Assembly (NCBI GenBank): GCA_027297745.1 | Contig: JAPUHK010000023.1 | Location: forward strand, 1-59,917 | Length of the DNA: 59,917 bases | Source: Planctomycetota bacterium | GTDB lineage: Bacteria > Planctomycetota > PLA2 | Direction: 5' to 3' | Shown here: in pieces, positions 8,136 through 17,094 of the stretch | Numbering within the stretch: position 1 is the stretch's first letter | Layout of the letters: each line of letters begins with the position of its first letter | The notes under the pieces: generated by a model | Seen by the model: the letters and a program-made list of their open reading frames with translations, nothing else | Told to the model about the DNA's origin: nothing | The model's database searches: none | Program-made: the position numbers and the translations under genes

Positions 8136-9494
<1,359 letters not shown>

Positions 9495-9546
9495 ACGGCG
9501 CGTTCGTCTGGCGTTCTGAACACGCCGTAAGCCGTTGGTGCGGAGT

Positions 9547-10641
9547 ATGTTACGGGGTTTTGCCGCAGCGCGGGGAAGCGGCACGCCAAGTGTGGGATCA
9601 CGTGTCGTGCGCTCGCCCCGTCTATCCGCCGCAACGATGGCCGCAGCCGCGGTGGTTGCTGCCGCCCTGCTCTTTACCGCGGGCCGCCTCGAGGCCCAGC
9701 GGGACCGCGCCGCGATCGAGCTAGACACCGCCCTGGCCCACTCGCGGGCGCTAGGGCGCGCTGCGGCGAGGGCCGGCGCCTCCACGGTATCGATTCGCAC
9801 CTTCGGCCGCCCGGCGCCCGCCAAGGACCAGCCGCCGCGGGACGAAGATGGGTACGGCGCGGGTGTGATCGTACGCACGGACGGGCTCGTCCTGACCGCC
9901 CTGCACGTGGTCGACGGCGCGGCGGCCATCCTGGTCACCCTGCCCGACGGCAGCGAGCACACCGCCCTGGTGCATGCCAAGGACGAGTGGGCCGACCTGG
10001 CCGTGATCCGCTTGCTGACTCCCGAGTTGCGCCTGCCCGTGGCCGAGCTCGGCCCGGACGAGAGCGTCCGGGTGGGAGAGACGGTGCTCGCAGTGGGCAA
10101 TCCCTTCGGCTTGAGAAATACCGTGACGCGCGGCGTGCTCTCGGCTCGCGGCCGCACGGGCGTTGTAGACGGCAACCGCACCGCGCTCTTGCAAACCGAT
10201 GCCGCCGTGAACCCGGGTTCTTCCGGAGGTCCGCTGGTCGACCTCAAGGGGCGCGTGATCGGCCTGATCACCGCCATCCTCACGCGCACCGGCGGGCATG
10301 AGGGCGTGGCCTTCGCGGTCCCCGCGGAGGAGATCTACTACTGCCTGCCGACCATGCTGAGGGGCGAGCGCGTGCGCCGCGGCTGGCTGGGCGTCCGGGT
10401 CCACAAGCGTGCGTTGCGCACAGGCGGCCTGCGTATCGTGAGTGTCGTTCCCAAGGGCCCCGCCGCTCAGGCCGGGCTGCGCATGGACGACGTCGTGCTC
10501 GAGATCGAGGGCAGCCCGCTGCGCACCATGGCCGACATGCGCCGGCTGGTGCGCAGCGCCAAGGATGGGCAGGAGCTGCTCCTGAGGGTCCAGCGCGGCG
10601 ACGAGCGCAAGCTGTTCCGGGTGGCCGCCCGGCAGAAATAG
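9547..10641 (+). CDS. HtrA/DegP-type serine protease with PDZ domain
   Basis: 364 residues from ATG 9547 (TTG 9535 and GTG 9538 are alternatives). An N-terminal signal or anchor helix (MAAAAVVAAALLFTAG) places it in the periplasm. The trypsin-like domain has the full triad: His120 (LTALHVVDG), Asp150 (WADLAVI) and Ser226 (NPGSSGGPL). One C-terminal PDZ domain follows at about 285-360 (GWLGVRV, PAAQAGLRMDDVVLEIEG). Family role: degradation and quality control of misfolded envelope proteins. It is 52 nt after the response regulator gene and could belong to that envelope-stress unit. Confidence 0.9.
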   Translation: MLRGFAAARGSGTPSVGSRVVRSPRLSAATMAAAAVVAAALLFTAGRLEAQRDRAAIELDTALAHSRALGRAAARAGASTVSIRTFGRPAPAKDQPPRDEDGYGAGVIVRTDGLVLTALHVVDGAAAILVTLPDGSEHTALVHAKDEWADLAVIRLLTPELRLPVAELGPDESVRVGETVLAVGNPFGLRNTVTRGVLSARGRTGVVDGNRTALLQTDAAVNPGSSGGPLVDLKGRVIGLITAILTRTGGHEGVAFAVPAEEIYYCLPTMLRGERVRRGWLGVRVHKRALRTGGLRIVSVVPKGPAAQAGLRMDDVVLEIEGSPLRTMADMRRLVRSAKDGQELLLRVQRGDERKLFRVAARQK

Positions 10642-10692
10642 CGGCGCACCCCGGGGGGGCTCAACAAATCCGCTCCCAGGGCCGATCTATGC

Positions 10693-10739
10693 TTGACGTT
10701 AGGCATTTGTTAGTGCAAACTTCCACCTAACGAGCTAAC
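10693..10739 (+). promoter_or_regulatory. Putative promoter and repressor-site cluster upstream of lexA
   Basis: TTGACG at 10693-10698 with CAAACT at 10716-10721 (17-nt spacing) makes a fair promoter. Overlapping it are two GTTAG copies (10698-10702, 10709-10713) and just downstream two CTAAC copies (10727-10731, 10735-10739), together forming inverted half-sites that could be a LexA-type operator. The assignment to LexA is inference. Confidence 0.4.
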
Positions 10740-10844
10740 GGAGATGCGGAGCGCTACCAAAACCCGTTCCACCCACACAAAACCCAGCAAAGTCGAGCCT
10801 CTCGACCACTCCCACGGAACGAGGGCGCTCCGCCTCTCTCCGTT
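10737..10844 (+). other. Nested three-stem element in the 373-nt gap before lexA
   Basis: Three stems nest inside one another. Outer: 10737-10755 with 10824-10844, 8 bp plus 10 bp around a small internal loop. Middle: CGTTCC 10765-10770 with GGAACG 10816-10821. Inner: GTCGAG 10792-10797 with CTCGAC 10801-10806 around a 3-nt loop. The element would lie in the leader of any transcript starting near 10728 and running into lexA. The rest of the gap (10845-11015) holds the end of a small ORF and a 9-nt tandem repeat. Confidence 0.5.
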
Positions 10845-10971
10845 ATCGGGTCGCCCGCACCAGTCCCCCCAACAGTTCCTAAGGCGGGTCCCACTGCGCA
10901 GCCGCTGCCTCAGCGAGCTGCCCCTCGTGCTGACCGTCGTCCTGCTCTTCGCGCTGGCGGCGTTCCTGTAA
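10744..10971 (+). CDS. Possible small membrane protein upstream of lexA
   Basis: A 75-residue frame, basic in its first two thirds and ending in a hydrophobic tail (LPLVLTVVLLFALAAFL) long enough to cross a membrane. It overlaps the nested hairpin element, and the GGAG before the ATG is too close to be a normal ribosome site, so the frame could be spurious. Small membrane peptides beside or under lexA control are known (cell-division inhibitors, TisB-type toxins), which is why it is listed. Function unknown. Confidence 0.3.
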   Translation: MRSATKTRSTHTKPSKVEPLDHSHGTRALRLSPLSGRPHQSPQQFLRRVPLRSRCLSELPLVLTVVLLFALAAFL

Positions 10972-10988
10972 ATAACCCGCAATAGATG

Positions 10989-11015
10989 CACTCGGAGCAC
11001 TCGGAGCAGTCGTAG
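10989..11015 (+). repeat. Three 9-nt tandem repeats abutting the lexA start
   Basis: CACTCGGAG, CACTCGGAG and CAGTCGTAG lie head to tail and end at the base before the lexA ATG. The embedded CGGAG copies could serve as ribosome sites or the set could be a regulator site. Confidence 0.5.
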
Positions 11016-11627
11016 ATGCCCTCTTACACGCGTAAACAGACCGAAGTCCTCGAGCTGATCGCCGAGGCCATGCGTGAGCAGGGTATGGCGCCTACGCTGG
11101 AGGAGATCGCGCAAGAGATGGGGGTGTCGCGCGTGACTGTCTTCCAGCACCTGCGGGCGCTGGAGCGCAAGGGTGCGATTCGCAGGCAGGCGCGCCATAG
11201 CCGCGCGATCGAGATCCTGGACCCGGCCTTCCGCCCCACGCGGGGCCTGCCACTGGCGGGCACGATCGCAGCCGGCGAGCCCATTCTGGCCATCGAGGAT
11301 CCCGAGGAAATCTCGCTGGAGGAGTTTCTGGGGGTCGATCGCGCTCCCGGGGGGTGCTACCTGCTGCGCGTCCGGGGCGACTCGATGATCGAGGATCACA
11401 TCACCGACGGCGACCTGGTGCTGATCGAGGCGCGCAAGACGGCCCGCAACGGCGAGGTTGTGGTGGCCGTGATCGAAGAGGAGGCGACGCTCAAGCGCTA
11501 CTACCGCCACAAGGGGCGCATCCGCCTGCAGCCCGCCAATGAGGGGCTGCGCGCGCGCACGGTGGACCCGCGCAAGACGCAGATCGAGATTCGGGGGGTG
11601 GTGCGCGGCTTGATCCGCAGGATATAA
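11016..11627 (+). CDS. lexA: LexA repressor
   Basis: 203 residues, the usual length. LexA represses DNA-damage genes until RecA triggers self-cleavage. The N-terminal winged helix is present (APTLEEIAQEMGVSRVTVFQ). The peptidase part has the Ala86-Gly87 cleavage site in IAAGEPILA, nucleophile Ser123 (RGDSMIED) and general-base Lys160 (EEATLKRYY), so it should be cleavable. The recognition helix resembles that of other LexA proteins but the operator cannot be read from it. The gene is preceded by a 373-nt gap with putative operator repeats and a structured element, and is followed 10 nt later by a TPR lipoprotein gene. Confidence 0.95.
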   Translation: MPSYTRKQTEVLELIAEAMREQGMAPTLEEIAQEMGVSRVTVFQHLRALERKGAIRRQARHSRAIEILDPAFRPTRGLPLAGTIAAGEPILAIEDPEEISLEEFLGVDRAPGGCYLLRVRGDSMIEDHITDGDLVLIEARKTARNGEVVVAVIEEEATLKRYYRHKGRIRLQPANEGLRARTVDPRKTQIEIRGVVRGLIRRI

Positions 11628-11637
11628 CGTTCCCGGT

Positions 11638-13608
11638 TTGCCTGTCCGAGCCCTGCGCGCCCGACTTCTGTGGGCCTCCCTGTTCCCGTTCCTGGCCGTT
11701 GCCTGCGGCCACATGCGGGCCGTTCCACAAGCGCCGCCGCCGGCGCCTGCGGCCGAGCGGGTGCGACGGGGCGACGTGCTGCGGCGCAGAGGGCGCTTGC
11801 AGGAGGCCGAGGCGGTCTACCGGGAGGCGCTGCAGCGAGACAGCACGGACGTGCGCGCCCACGTGGGCCTGCAGCGCATCGGGCTGAAGCGCGGACAGGA
11901 TTTGCAGCTACGGCACTTGTACCGGATCCATCCCAACAGCTATCTGGCCGGGCGGCTGGAAGGACGCGAGGACCTGCAGCGGAAGGCCTTCGAAGCTGCG
12001 CCGGAGCCGTGGCGCAGCCTCGGGCTGGCTTATCTGGCCGAGCTCGGTGCGGATCCGAAGCGGGCGGCGCGCCTGCTCGAAGGCGTGCTTGCGACGGATC
12101 CCGGGAACGTCTGGGCGCGCTTGAGGCTCGGGCGCGTGCTCCTGAACGCAGGACGGGTGGGGGAGGCCGCAGATCAGTTTGAGGCCGCCCTGTGGACCGA
12201 CCCGGAGCACCCGGGACCGGCAGCCGGCGTGAGCCTGGTGGAAGAGTCGCGCGGCCGGCAAGACGCAGCCTTGCGCTGGGCGCAGGCGGCCCAGCGGCGT
12301 GCACCGGCGGAGCGCGTGTTGGTGGCGCGTGTGCACCAGCTGGCGGCCAATGCCGCTGAGCCTGCCAGGCTGCGCGCCGCTGCGCATGGGCTGCTGCGCA
12401 CCGAGGGCCCGAGCGGCGTCGCCATTCTGTACGCGGCGGACATGCTGCAGAACGCGGGCGCGGCGGTGGAGGCCGAGCGCGCCTTCGCCCGCGCCGTCCA
12501 GGGCGGCATCACCGTGGAGGAGGTAGCCAGCTGGCGTCACCTTCCCCCTGCCGACGAGGGCTTCGAGCGCTTCGTGTCCGGCCTCAGGCGCGGCGCCGTA
12601 GCCCGCTACCGTCACTTCCGCTCGACCGGCGAGATGGAGACCTTCGCGCAGTTCCACGCGTGGGTCCGGCAGCTGTATGAGAAGCAATGCGGGGAAGTGC
12701 TGGGCCCCGCCGGGGAGCCGAGTTCCTACGCGTTCATCGGGTTGACGCTCGACGCCACGGGGACGAGCCGCGTGCCGATCGTGAGGGCCTGTGCGCGCCG
12801 CGGGTTCTTCATCCTGCTGGGGCAGCGGCGCGGCGGCCCGCCGGAGCTGTTCTTCGGGCGCATAGCGCGCCGTGAGCACCGGCGTGCGGCGACCGTGCGC
12901 GGCGTGCAGGTCGAGCGCGAAGTCGTCTGGGTGCAGCGGCGCATCATCTCGGGCTATGCCGAGTGGGCCGGCGGGGGCGAGACGGCCGGCCTTGCGCTGG
13001 AGGGCCAGATCCTGATCGACCTGCAAGCCGTTGCGGCCTGGGAGGGGGAGTGGCGCCGCGCGCTGCGCCGCATGCAGCCGGTACGCCAATCCGTGCTGGC
13101 GGCCGAGGCGCTTCGGGACCGGCCCGTAACGTCGATCGAGGATCCAGCCGGCATCTCGTGGCGTCTGCTCCTGGACAGTCACCGCGACCTGCGCGAGGAG
13201 ATCCTGGCCCACGAGAACGCGCACCTCGTGGACGCGCAGCGGCACCTGCCGGTGGAAAAGCACCTGTTCCGCAACCTGGCGCTCGCGGTCGGCAAGGGGT
13301 TCGACGCCAAGCGCATCCTGGCCTTCCTCGAGCGCAACGCACAGATCACGGCCATCGCTGAGGGCCCCACGCCCCGCGCGGGGCTCGCGGTGTGTTGCTC
13401 GATGCTCGGAGGCGGCGGGGCCCACTCGCTGGGCTATGAGGAAATCGTGCAGGGGATGGTCGACGACATCCATAAGCATCCGGACCGCTATCCCACGATC
13501 GATACGGAGCGCGTCATCGTGCAGCAGTTGCACCGCCTGTCCGAGCGCCAGGTGCGCGCCGCTGCGCGACAATTGATGGTCCGTTGGGGCCTCATCGCCC
13601 GCTCTTGA
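11638..13608 (+). CDS. TPR lipoprotein with HExxH metallopeptidase-like domain
   Basis: 656 residues from a TTG 10 nt after lexA. A lipoprotein signal ends at FLAVAC (about residue 23). TPR repeats occupy about 38-330 (for example GDVLRRRGRLQEAEAVYREA and LGRVLLNAGRVGEAADQFEA). The C-terminal third carries EEILAHENAHLVDAQ, an HExxH zinc-peptidase motif near residue 525, in an otherwise unfamiliar domain. This suggests a membrane-attached protease with a protein-binding front end. Placement directly after lexA suggests possible co-transcription and SOS control. The substrate is unknown, and a non-catalytic role cannot be excluded. Confidence 0.75.
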   Translation: MPVRALRARLLWASLFPFLAVACGHMRAVPQAPPPAPAAERVRRGDVLRRRGRLQEAEAVYREALQRDSTDVRAHVGLQRIGLKRGQDLQLRHLYRIHPNSYLAGRLEGREDLQRKAFEAAPEPWRSLGLAYLAELGADPKRAARLLEGVLATDPGNVWARLRLGRVLLNAGRVGEAADQFEAALWTDPEHPGPAAGVSLVEESRGRQDAALRWAQAAQRRAPAERVLVARVHQLAANAAEPARLRAAAHGLLRTEGPSGVAILYAADMLQNAGAAVEAERAFARAVQGGITVEEVASWRHLPPADEGFERFVSGLRRGAVARYRHFRSTGEMETFAQFHAWVRQLYEKQCGEVLGPAGEPSSYAFIGLTLDATGTSRVPIVRACARRGFFILLGQRRGGPPELFFGRIARREHRRAATVRGVQVEREVVWVQRRIISGYAEWAGGGETAGLALEGQILIDLQAVAAWEGEWRRALRRMQPVRQSVLAAEALRDRPVTSIEDPAGISWRLLLDSHRDLREEILAHENAHLVDAQRHLPVEKHLFRNLALAVGKGFDAKRILAFLERNAQITAIAEGPTPRAGLAVCCSMLGGGGAHSLGYEEIVQGMVDDIHKHPDRYPTIDTERVIVQQLHRLSERQVRAAARQLMVRWGLIARS

Positions 13609-13619
13609 CCCCTCTGTTT

Positions 13620-14909
13620 CTATTTCTTACGGGACGCGGCGAGCAGTCGCTCGATCTCGTCGGGATCCTTCGGGAAGGCGGCCGTGAGGTTCTCGACGCC
13701 CTTGTCCGTCACGAGGACTACGTCCTCGATGCGAATGCCGATGCGCTCGTCGGGCAGGTAGACGCCGGGCTCGACCGTGAAGGTCATGCCGGCCTGGATG
13801 CGCGTGGGGCCGGGGTCGTGCACGTCGAGGCCCACGTGGTGGCAGGTGCCGTGGATGAAGTGCTTGCCGAGGCCGGCGTCCTTGATCACCTGGCGCGCCG
13901 CGGCGTCGATCTCGCGGAAGGTAGCGCCCACGCGCACGGCGTCGAGCCCGGCGCGCTGCGCGCGCAAGACGATCTCGTAGATCTCCCGCTGGCGCGCCGT
14001 GAACTTGCCCGAGATGGGGAAGGTGCGCGTGACGTCCGCGGCGTAACGGTCGACCGCGCCGCCCGCGTCGATCAGCAACAGCTCGCCGGCGCGCAGCGCA
14101 TCCGCGTTGCGGAAATAGTGGGGGATCGCGGCGTTGGCCCCGGCGCCGACGACGAACGGGTACGCAGGGCGTGCTCCCCGGGCGCGCACGGCGGCGAGCA
14201 GAACGCCGTCGACCTCGGCCTCGCTGCCGCCGGGCCGGATGGCGGGCAGGCATTGGTGGAAGGCCTCGACCGTCAGCGTGCAGGCGCGACGGAGCGCACC
14301 CAGCTCGAGGGGGTCCTTGATGGAGCGCATGCGCGCCAGAACGGGATGCAGGTCCTGGACGCTGATGTCGGACCGCAAGGCCTGCAGGCTCTCGAGCGTA
14401 TCGCGCCGGATCTCGCGCACGAAGGCGTCATCGGGGCCGCGGTAGGCAGGCATCCACAAGACAGCCTTGTGCGGCAGCAGCTTGGCCAGCTCGCGGGCCA
14501 GGCCCTGTGCGCGCCGGGGGGCCGGCAGCACGACCTCGATCCCCAGCAGGTCCGCCGTTGCCTTGTCGGGCGCGAGGCGATGCCCGGTGAACTGCCGGTG
14601 GCGCTCGCCGTGCTTGGGCAAGAACAGCATTTCGCGACGGCCCTCAGCGGCCGGCGTCGCCTTTGCCTTGGCGCCGCGCAAGAGCAGCACACCCGACGGC
14701 TCGTCCACGCCGGTCAGGTACAGGAAGTGCCCGTGCTGCCCGGGGTGCAGCACCTCGGTCGGCGGCTGGCCGATCACGAGCGCGTAGCCCTCACCGATCT
14801 CCTCCGCCACGCGGACGCGGCGCGCCTTCCGTGCGGCTACCAGCGCCCGCTCCGTCTCGGGAGCGGCCGCGACGACCGCCGTCAGCAGAAGCAGCGCCGC
14901 CTTGCGCAC
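13620..14909 (-). CDS. Secreted M24-family Xaa-Pro aminopeptidase
   Basis: 429 residues from GTG 14909. The first 16 residues (MRKAALLLLTAVVAAA) look like a signal peptide, unusual for the normally cytoplasmic PepP. It removes N-terminal residues next to proline. An N-terminal creatinase-like domain (about 35-190) precedes the pita-bread catalytic domain with metal ligands visible: Asp in LLIDAGG, Asp in YAADVTRTF, His in HHVGLDVHDPG, Glu in TVEPGVYLP and Glu in IRIEDVVLV. Last gene of a minus-strand group starting at trmD, yet it has its own TATGCT -10 box 6 nt before the start. Converges with the TPR lipoprotein gene at an 11-nt gap. Confidence 0.92.
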   Translation of the reverse strand: MRKAALLLLTAVVAAAPETERALVAARKARRVRVAEEIGEGYALVIGQPPTEVLHPGQHGHFLYLTGVDEPSGVLLLRGAKAKATPAAEGRREMLFLPKHGERHRQFTGHRLAPDKATADLLGIEVVLPAPRRAQGLARELAKLLPHKAVLWMPAYRGPDDAFVREIRRDTLESLQALRSDISVQDLHPVLARMRSIKDPLELGALRRACTLTVEAFHQCLPAIRPGGSEAEVDGVLLAAVRARGARPAYPFVVGAGANAAIPHYFRNADALRAGELLLIDAGGAVDRYAADVTRTFPISGKFTARQREIYEIVLRAQRAGLDAVRVGATFREIDAAARQVIKDAGLGKHFIHGTCHHVGLDVHDPGPTRIQAGMTFTVEPGVYLPDERIGIRIEDVVLVTDKGVENLTAAFPKDPDEIERLLAASRKK

Positions 14910-14915
14910 CCTCCT

Positions 14916-14921
14916 AGCATA
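14916..14921 (-). promoter_or_regulatory. -10 box of the Xaa-Pro aminopeptidase gene
   Basis: TATGCT on the minus strand, followed by AGGAGG and then the GTG start, a 6-nt spacing. It would give a leaderless or nearly leaderless message unless transcription comes through from ptsN. Confidence 0.4.
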
Positions 14922-14935
14922 CGCAGTCCCGCGCC

Positions 14936-15382
14936 TCAGCGCAGGGCCGCCAGGATGGCGTCCACGTCCATCGCTTCGCTGAGCTGCCGACGCACGCTCT
15001 GCTCCTTGAGCTTGAGCGTGATGCGCGCCAGGAGCTGCAGGTAACGCTCCTGCTCCCCTTCCGGCCCGGCGATCAGCACGACGAACTGCACTGGGTTGCC
15101 GTCCAGCGAGTTGAACTGCAATCCTTCCGGCGCCTTGCCGAAGCTGACTATGAAGTCGGTGACGAACGGGACCTTGGCGTGCGGCACGGCGATTCCCAGG
15201 CCGATGCCGGTGGACATGATCTTCTCGCGCTCGAGGATGGCCTCGAGCAGCTTGGCCTCGTCGCCGACCTCGGGCTCCCGGGCGGCCACGGCGACCATCT
15301 CGCGGAGCGCCCCCTCCTTGGTCGTGGCCTTCAGGAAGACCACGCGCTCGGCGGGAATGATGTGCTCCAGGCTGATGCTCAT
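14936..15382 (-). CDS. ptsN: PTS IIA-type nitrogen/fructose family regulator
   Basis: 148 residues covering one PTS EIIA type-2 domain. The phosphoacceptor His68 sits in GLGIAVPHAK, and the flanking segments REKIMSTGIG and QFVVLIAGPEGEQERYLQLL are typical. With no sugar permease nearby it is more likely a regulatory PtsN-type protein than a transporter part. PtsN commonly sits near sigma-54 genes, but here it follows yraN with a 4-nt overlap in a translation-related operon. The symbol is by similarity of domain and context. Confidence 0.85.
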   Translation of the reverse strand: MSISLEHIIPAERVVFLKATTKEGALREMVAVAAREPEVGDEAKLLEAILEREKIMSTGIGLGIAVPHAKVPFVTDFIVSFGKAPEGLQFNSLDGNPVQFVVLIAGPEGEQERYLQLLARITLKLKEQSVRRQLSEAMDVDAILAALR

Positions 15383-15777
15383 CGGTCTCTCCTCGCTTGC
15401 GCTTCCGTCGCCGGCGGCCCGAACGCGCTACGCATCCAGCGCACGTCGCCGCTTGCGGGCGGATCCCCCTGCACGGTGATCACGTCGAAGCGGTGGGCGT
15501 GCTGCGTCACTCCGTAACGCCGCCGGAACGCTCGTGCAGCGCGCTCGATGCGCCACCTCTGGCGCGTCGAGACGGCCGCCCGGCCGGCGTACGGAGCGGC
15601 GACTGCGTCCGCCCGCGACTTGACCTCCACGAACACCACCGTTTCTCCATCCAGAGCAACCCGGTCGAGCTCACCGCCCGCCGCCCGCCAGTTGCGCGCC
15701 AGGATCACCAGCCCTGCACGTCGCAGGACTCTCTCGGCTGCTGCTTCGCCGAGTCGCCCTCGTTCCCTTCGCTTCAC
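15379..15777 (-). CDS. YraN family (UPF0102) nuclease-like protein
   Basis: 132 residues. The family has a restriction-endonuclease-like core, and the signature is visible: GRLGEAAAERVLRRAGLVIL, then NWRAAGGELDRVALDGETVVFVEVKSR, in which the GGELD, VFVEVK pair supplies the likely metal-binding Asp, Glu and Lys. Its cellular role is not settled. It lies between rplS and ptsN, a frequent place for this gene, and its stop overlaps the ptsN start by 4 nt. Confidence 0.9.
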   Translation of the reverse strand: MKRRERGRLGEAAAERVLRRAGLVILARNWRAAGGELDRVALDGETVVFVEVKSRADAVAAPYAGRAAVSTRQRWRIERAARAFRRRYGVTQHAHRFDVITVQGDPPASGDVRWMRSAFGPPATEAQARRDR

Positions 15778-15799
15778 GTGCCGTGGGGCGTCGCCGGCG

Positions 15800-16252
15800 C
15801 TACGACTCGGCGGACTCCACCTCCACGGCCTCGGTCGCCGGGGGTGCGGTCTCCGGCGCTATCTTGGGTTTCGGCGCGCCCTTGCGACCGCCCTTCGGCT
15901 TGCGCTTGGCGTCGACGACCTCCTTGAGGCGCGCGGCCTTGCCCCGGCGGTCGCGCAGGTAGTAGAGCTTCGCCCGCCGCACGCGGCCCGAACGGCGCAC
16001 GCGCACCTCCTTGACGAAGGGGCTGTGCAGCGGGAACGTGCGCTCGACGCCCTGGCTCTGGACGATGCGGCGCACGGTGTACATGGCGTTCGTGCCGCCG
16101 CCGCGCTTGCTGATCACCGTGCCGCTGAAGATCTGCACGCGCTCCTTCTCGCCTTCACGGATGAGAACGTGCACGTCGACCGTGTCCCCTACGCGCACTT
16201 GCGGAGTCGTCTTGCGGGAAAAGCCCCGCTCGATCTCGTCCATTCTCGACAT
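15800..16252 (-). CDS. rplS: Ribosomal protein L19
   Basis: 150 residues from ATG 16252, which has a GAGGAG ribosome site 7 nt upstream. L19 lies at the 30S-50S interface. The sequence has the normal core VRVGDTVDVHVLIREGEKER, GTVISKRGGGTNAMYTVRRI and ERTFPLHSPFVKEV, then RRAKLYYLRDRRGKAARLKE. The C-terminus is extended by about 35 residues, basic (KRKPKGGRKGAPKPK) then acidic (TEAVEVESAES), beyond the usual 115. Follows trmD by 40 nt, the usual order. Confidence 0.96.
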   Translation of the reverse strand: MSRMDEIERGFSRKTTPQVRVGDTVDVHVLIREGEKERVQIFSGTVISKRGGGTNAMYTVRRIVQSQGVERTFPLHSPFVKEVRVRRSGRVRRAKLYYLRDRRGKAARLKEVVDAKRKPKGGRKGAPKPKIAPETAPPATEAVEVESAES

Positions 16253-16292
16253 CTTGTGACTCCTCTTCGTCCAGTAGGGGTCGGGGACGGTG

Positions 16293-16985
16293 TCAACCGG
16301 CCCGCGGTTCCATGAGGTCCTCTCTGCGCTCGCGGGTCCGGCTCTGCGCTTGTTCCCGGCGCCAAGAGGCAATCGCCTCATGATCGCCGCTGAGAAGGAT
16401 ATCGGGCACCCCCAGTCCTCGGAACACCCTGGGCCGTGTGTATTGAGGGCCCTCCAGCAGCCCTTCCCCCTGAAACGAGTCCTCCCGCGCCGACTCCGGG
16501 TGGCCCAAGACCCCGGGAATCAGCCGCACGCAAGCCTCGACGACGGACAGGGCAGGCAGCTCCCCGCCCGAAAGCACGAAGTCGCCGATGGACAGCTCCA
16601 GGGGATTCAGGGTCTCCCTGACCCGCTCATCGAAGCCCTCGTAACGGCCGCAGATCAGGATCAAGCCCGGCTTTGCGGCCAGATCCCCGGCGGCCGCCTG
16701 GTCGAACGGGCGCCCCTGGGGCGTGAGCAGCACCGTGACCGCATGCGGCTCATGCCCCCGGCGTACGTGTTCGACCGCCTCCACTACGGGGCCGGGCATG
16801 AGCACCATGCCCGGGCCGCCGCCGAAGGGGCGGTCGTCGACCTGCCGGTGCCTGCCCGCCGCGAAGTCCCGGATGTCTGTGACCTCGTACTCGGCCTTGC
16901 CCTTCTCTGCGGCGATCCCCAAGATCGACGTGCCCAGGACAGCACGCACCATGTCGGGGAAGAGCGTCAGGATCGAGATCTTCAC
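16293..16985 (-). CDS. trmD: tRNA (guanine37-N1)-methyltransferase TrmD
   Basis: 230 residues from GTG 16985. TrmD methylates G37 next to the anticodon and prevents +1 frameshifting. The SPOUT knot is clear: [15 protein letters not shown] and [20 protein letters not shown], with the substrate loop [16 protein letters not shown]. First gene of the group trmD-rplS-yraN-ptsN-pepP. rpsP and rimM, which normally precede trmD, are absent. Divergent from ribE across 109 nt. A small hairpin lies 9 nt upstream of the start. Confidence 0.96.
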   Translation of the reverse strand: MKISILTLFPDMVRAVLGTSILGIAAEKGKAEYEVTDIRDFAAGRHRQVDDRPFGGGPGMVLMPGPVVEAVEHVRRGHEPHAVTVLLTPQGRPFDQAAAGDLAAKPGLILICGRYEGFDERVRETLNPLELSIGDFVLSGGELPALSVVEACVRLIPGVLGHPESAREDSFQGEGLLEGPQYTRPRVFRGLGVPDILLSGDHEAIASWRREQAQSRTRERREDLMEPRAG

Positions 16986-16994
16986 GGCAGGGGA

Positions 16995-17012
16995 GGCTCC
17001 GCGTACGGAGCC
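16995..17012 (-). promoter_or_regulatory. Hairpin in the trmD leader
   Basis: Perfect 7-bp stem GGCTCCG/CGGAGCC with a 4-nt loop, 9 nt upstream of the trmD GTG. In the message the CGGAG of the stem could be the ribosome site, so the hairpin might limit translation. Confidence 0.4.
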
Positions 17013-17081
17013 CCTTATTTGAAGCCGGTTTACGGCCCCCGTCAAGCGCGCCTGCGTTGCCTGCGCTTGTGACCGCGGCGG

Positions 17082-17087
17082 TAGGAT
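17082..17087 (+). promoter_or_regulatory. -10 box of ribE
   Basis: TAGGAT, 7 nt before the ribE GTG. No Shine-Dalgarno sequence and no FMN riboswitch is visible in the short upstream gap. Confidence 0.45.
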
Positions 17088-17094
17088 AGGCCCC

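Noticed and set aside
17041-17094. FMN riboswitch before ribE
   Set aside because: The gap to the divergent trmD is only 109 nt, transcription seems to begin about 10 nt before the start codon, and the conserved RFN-box stems are absent.
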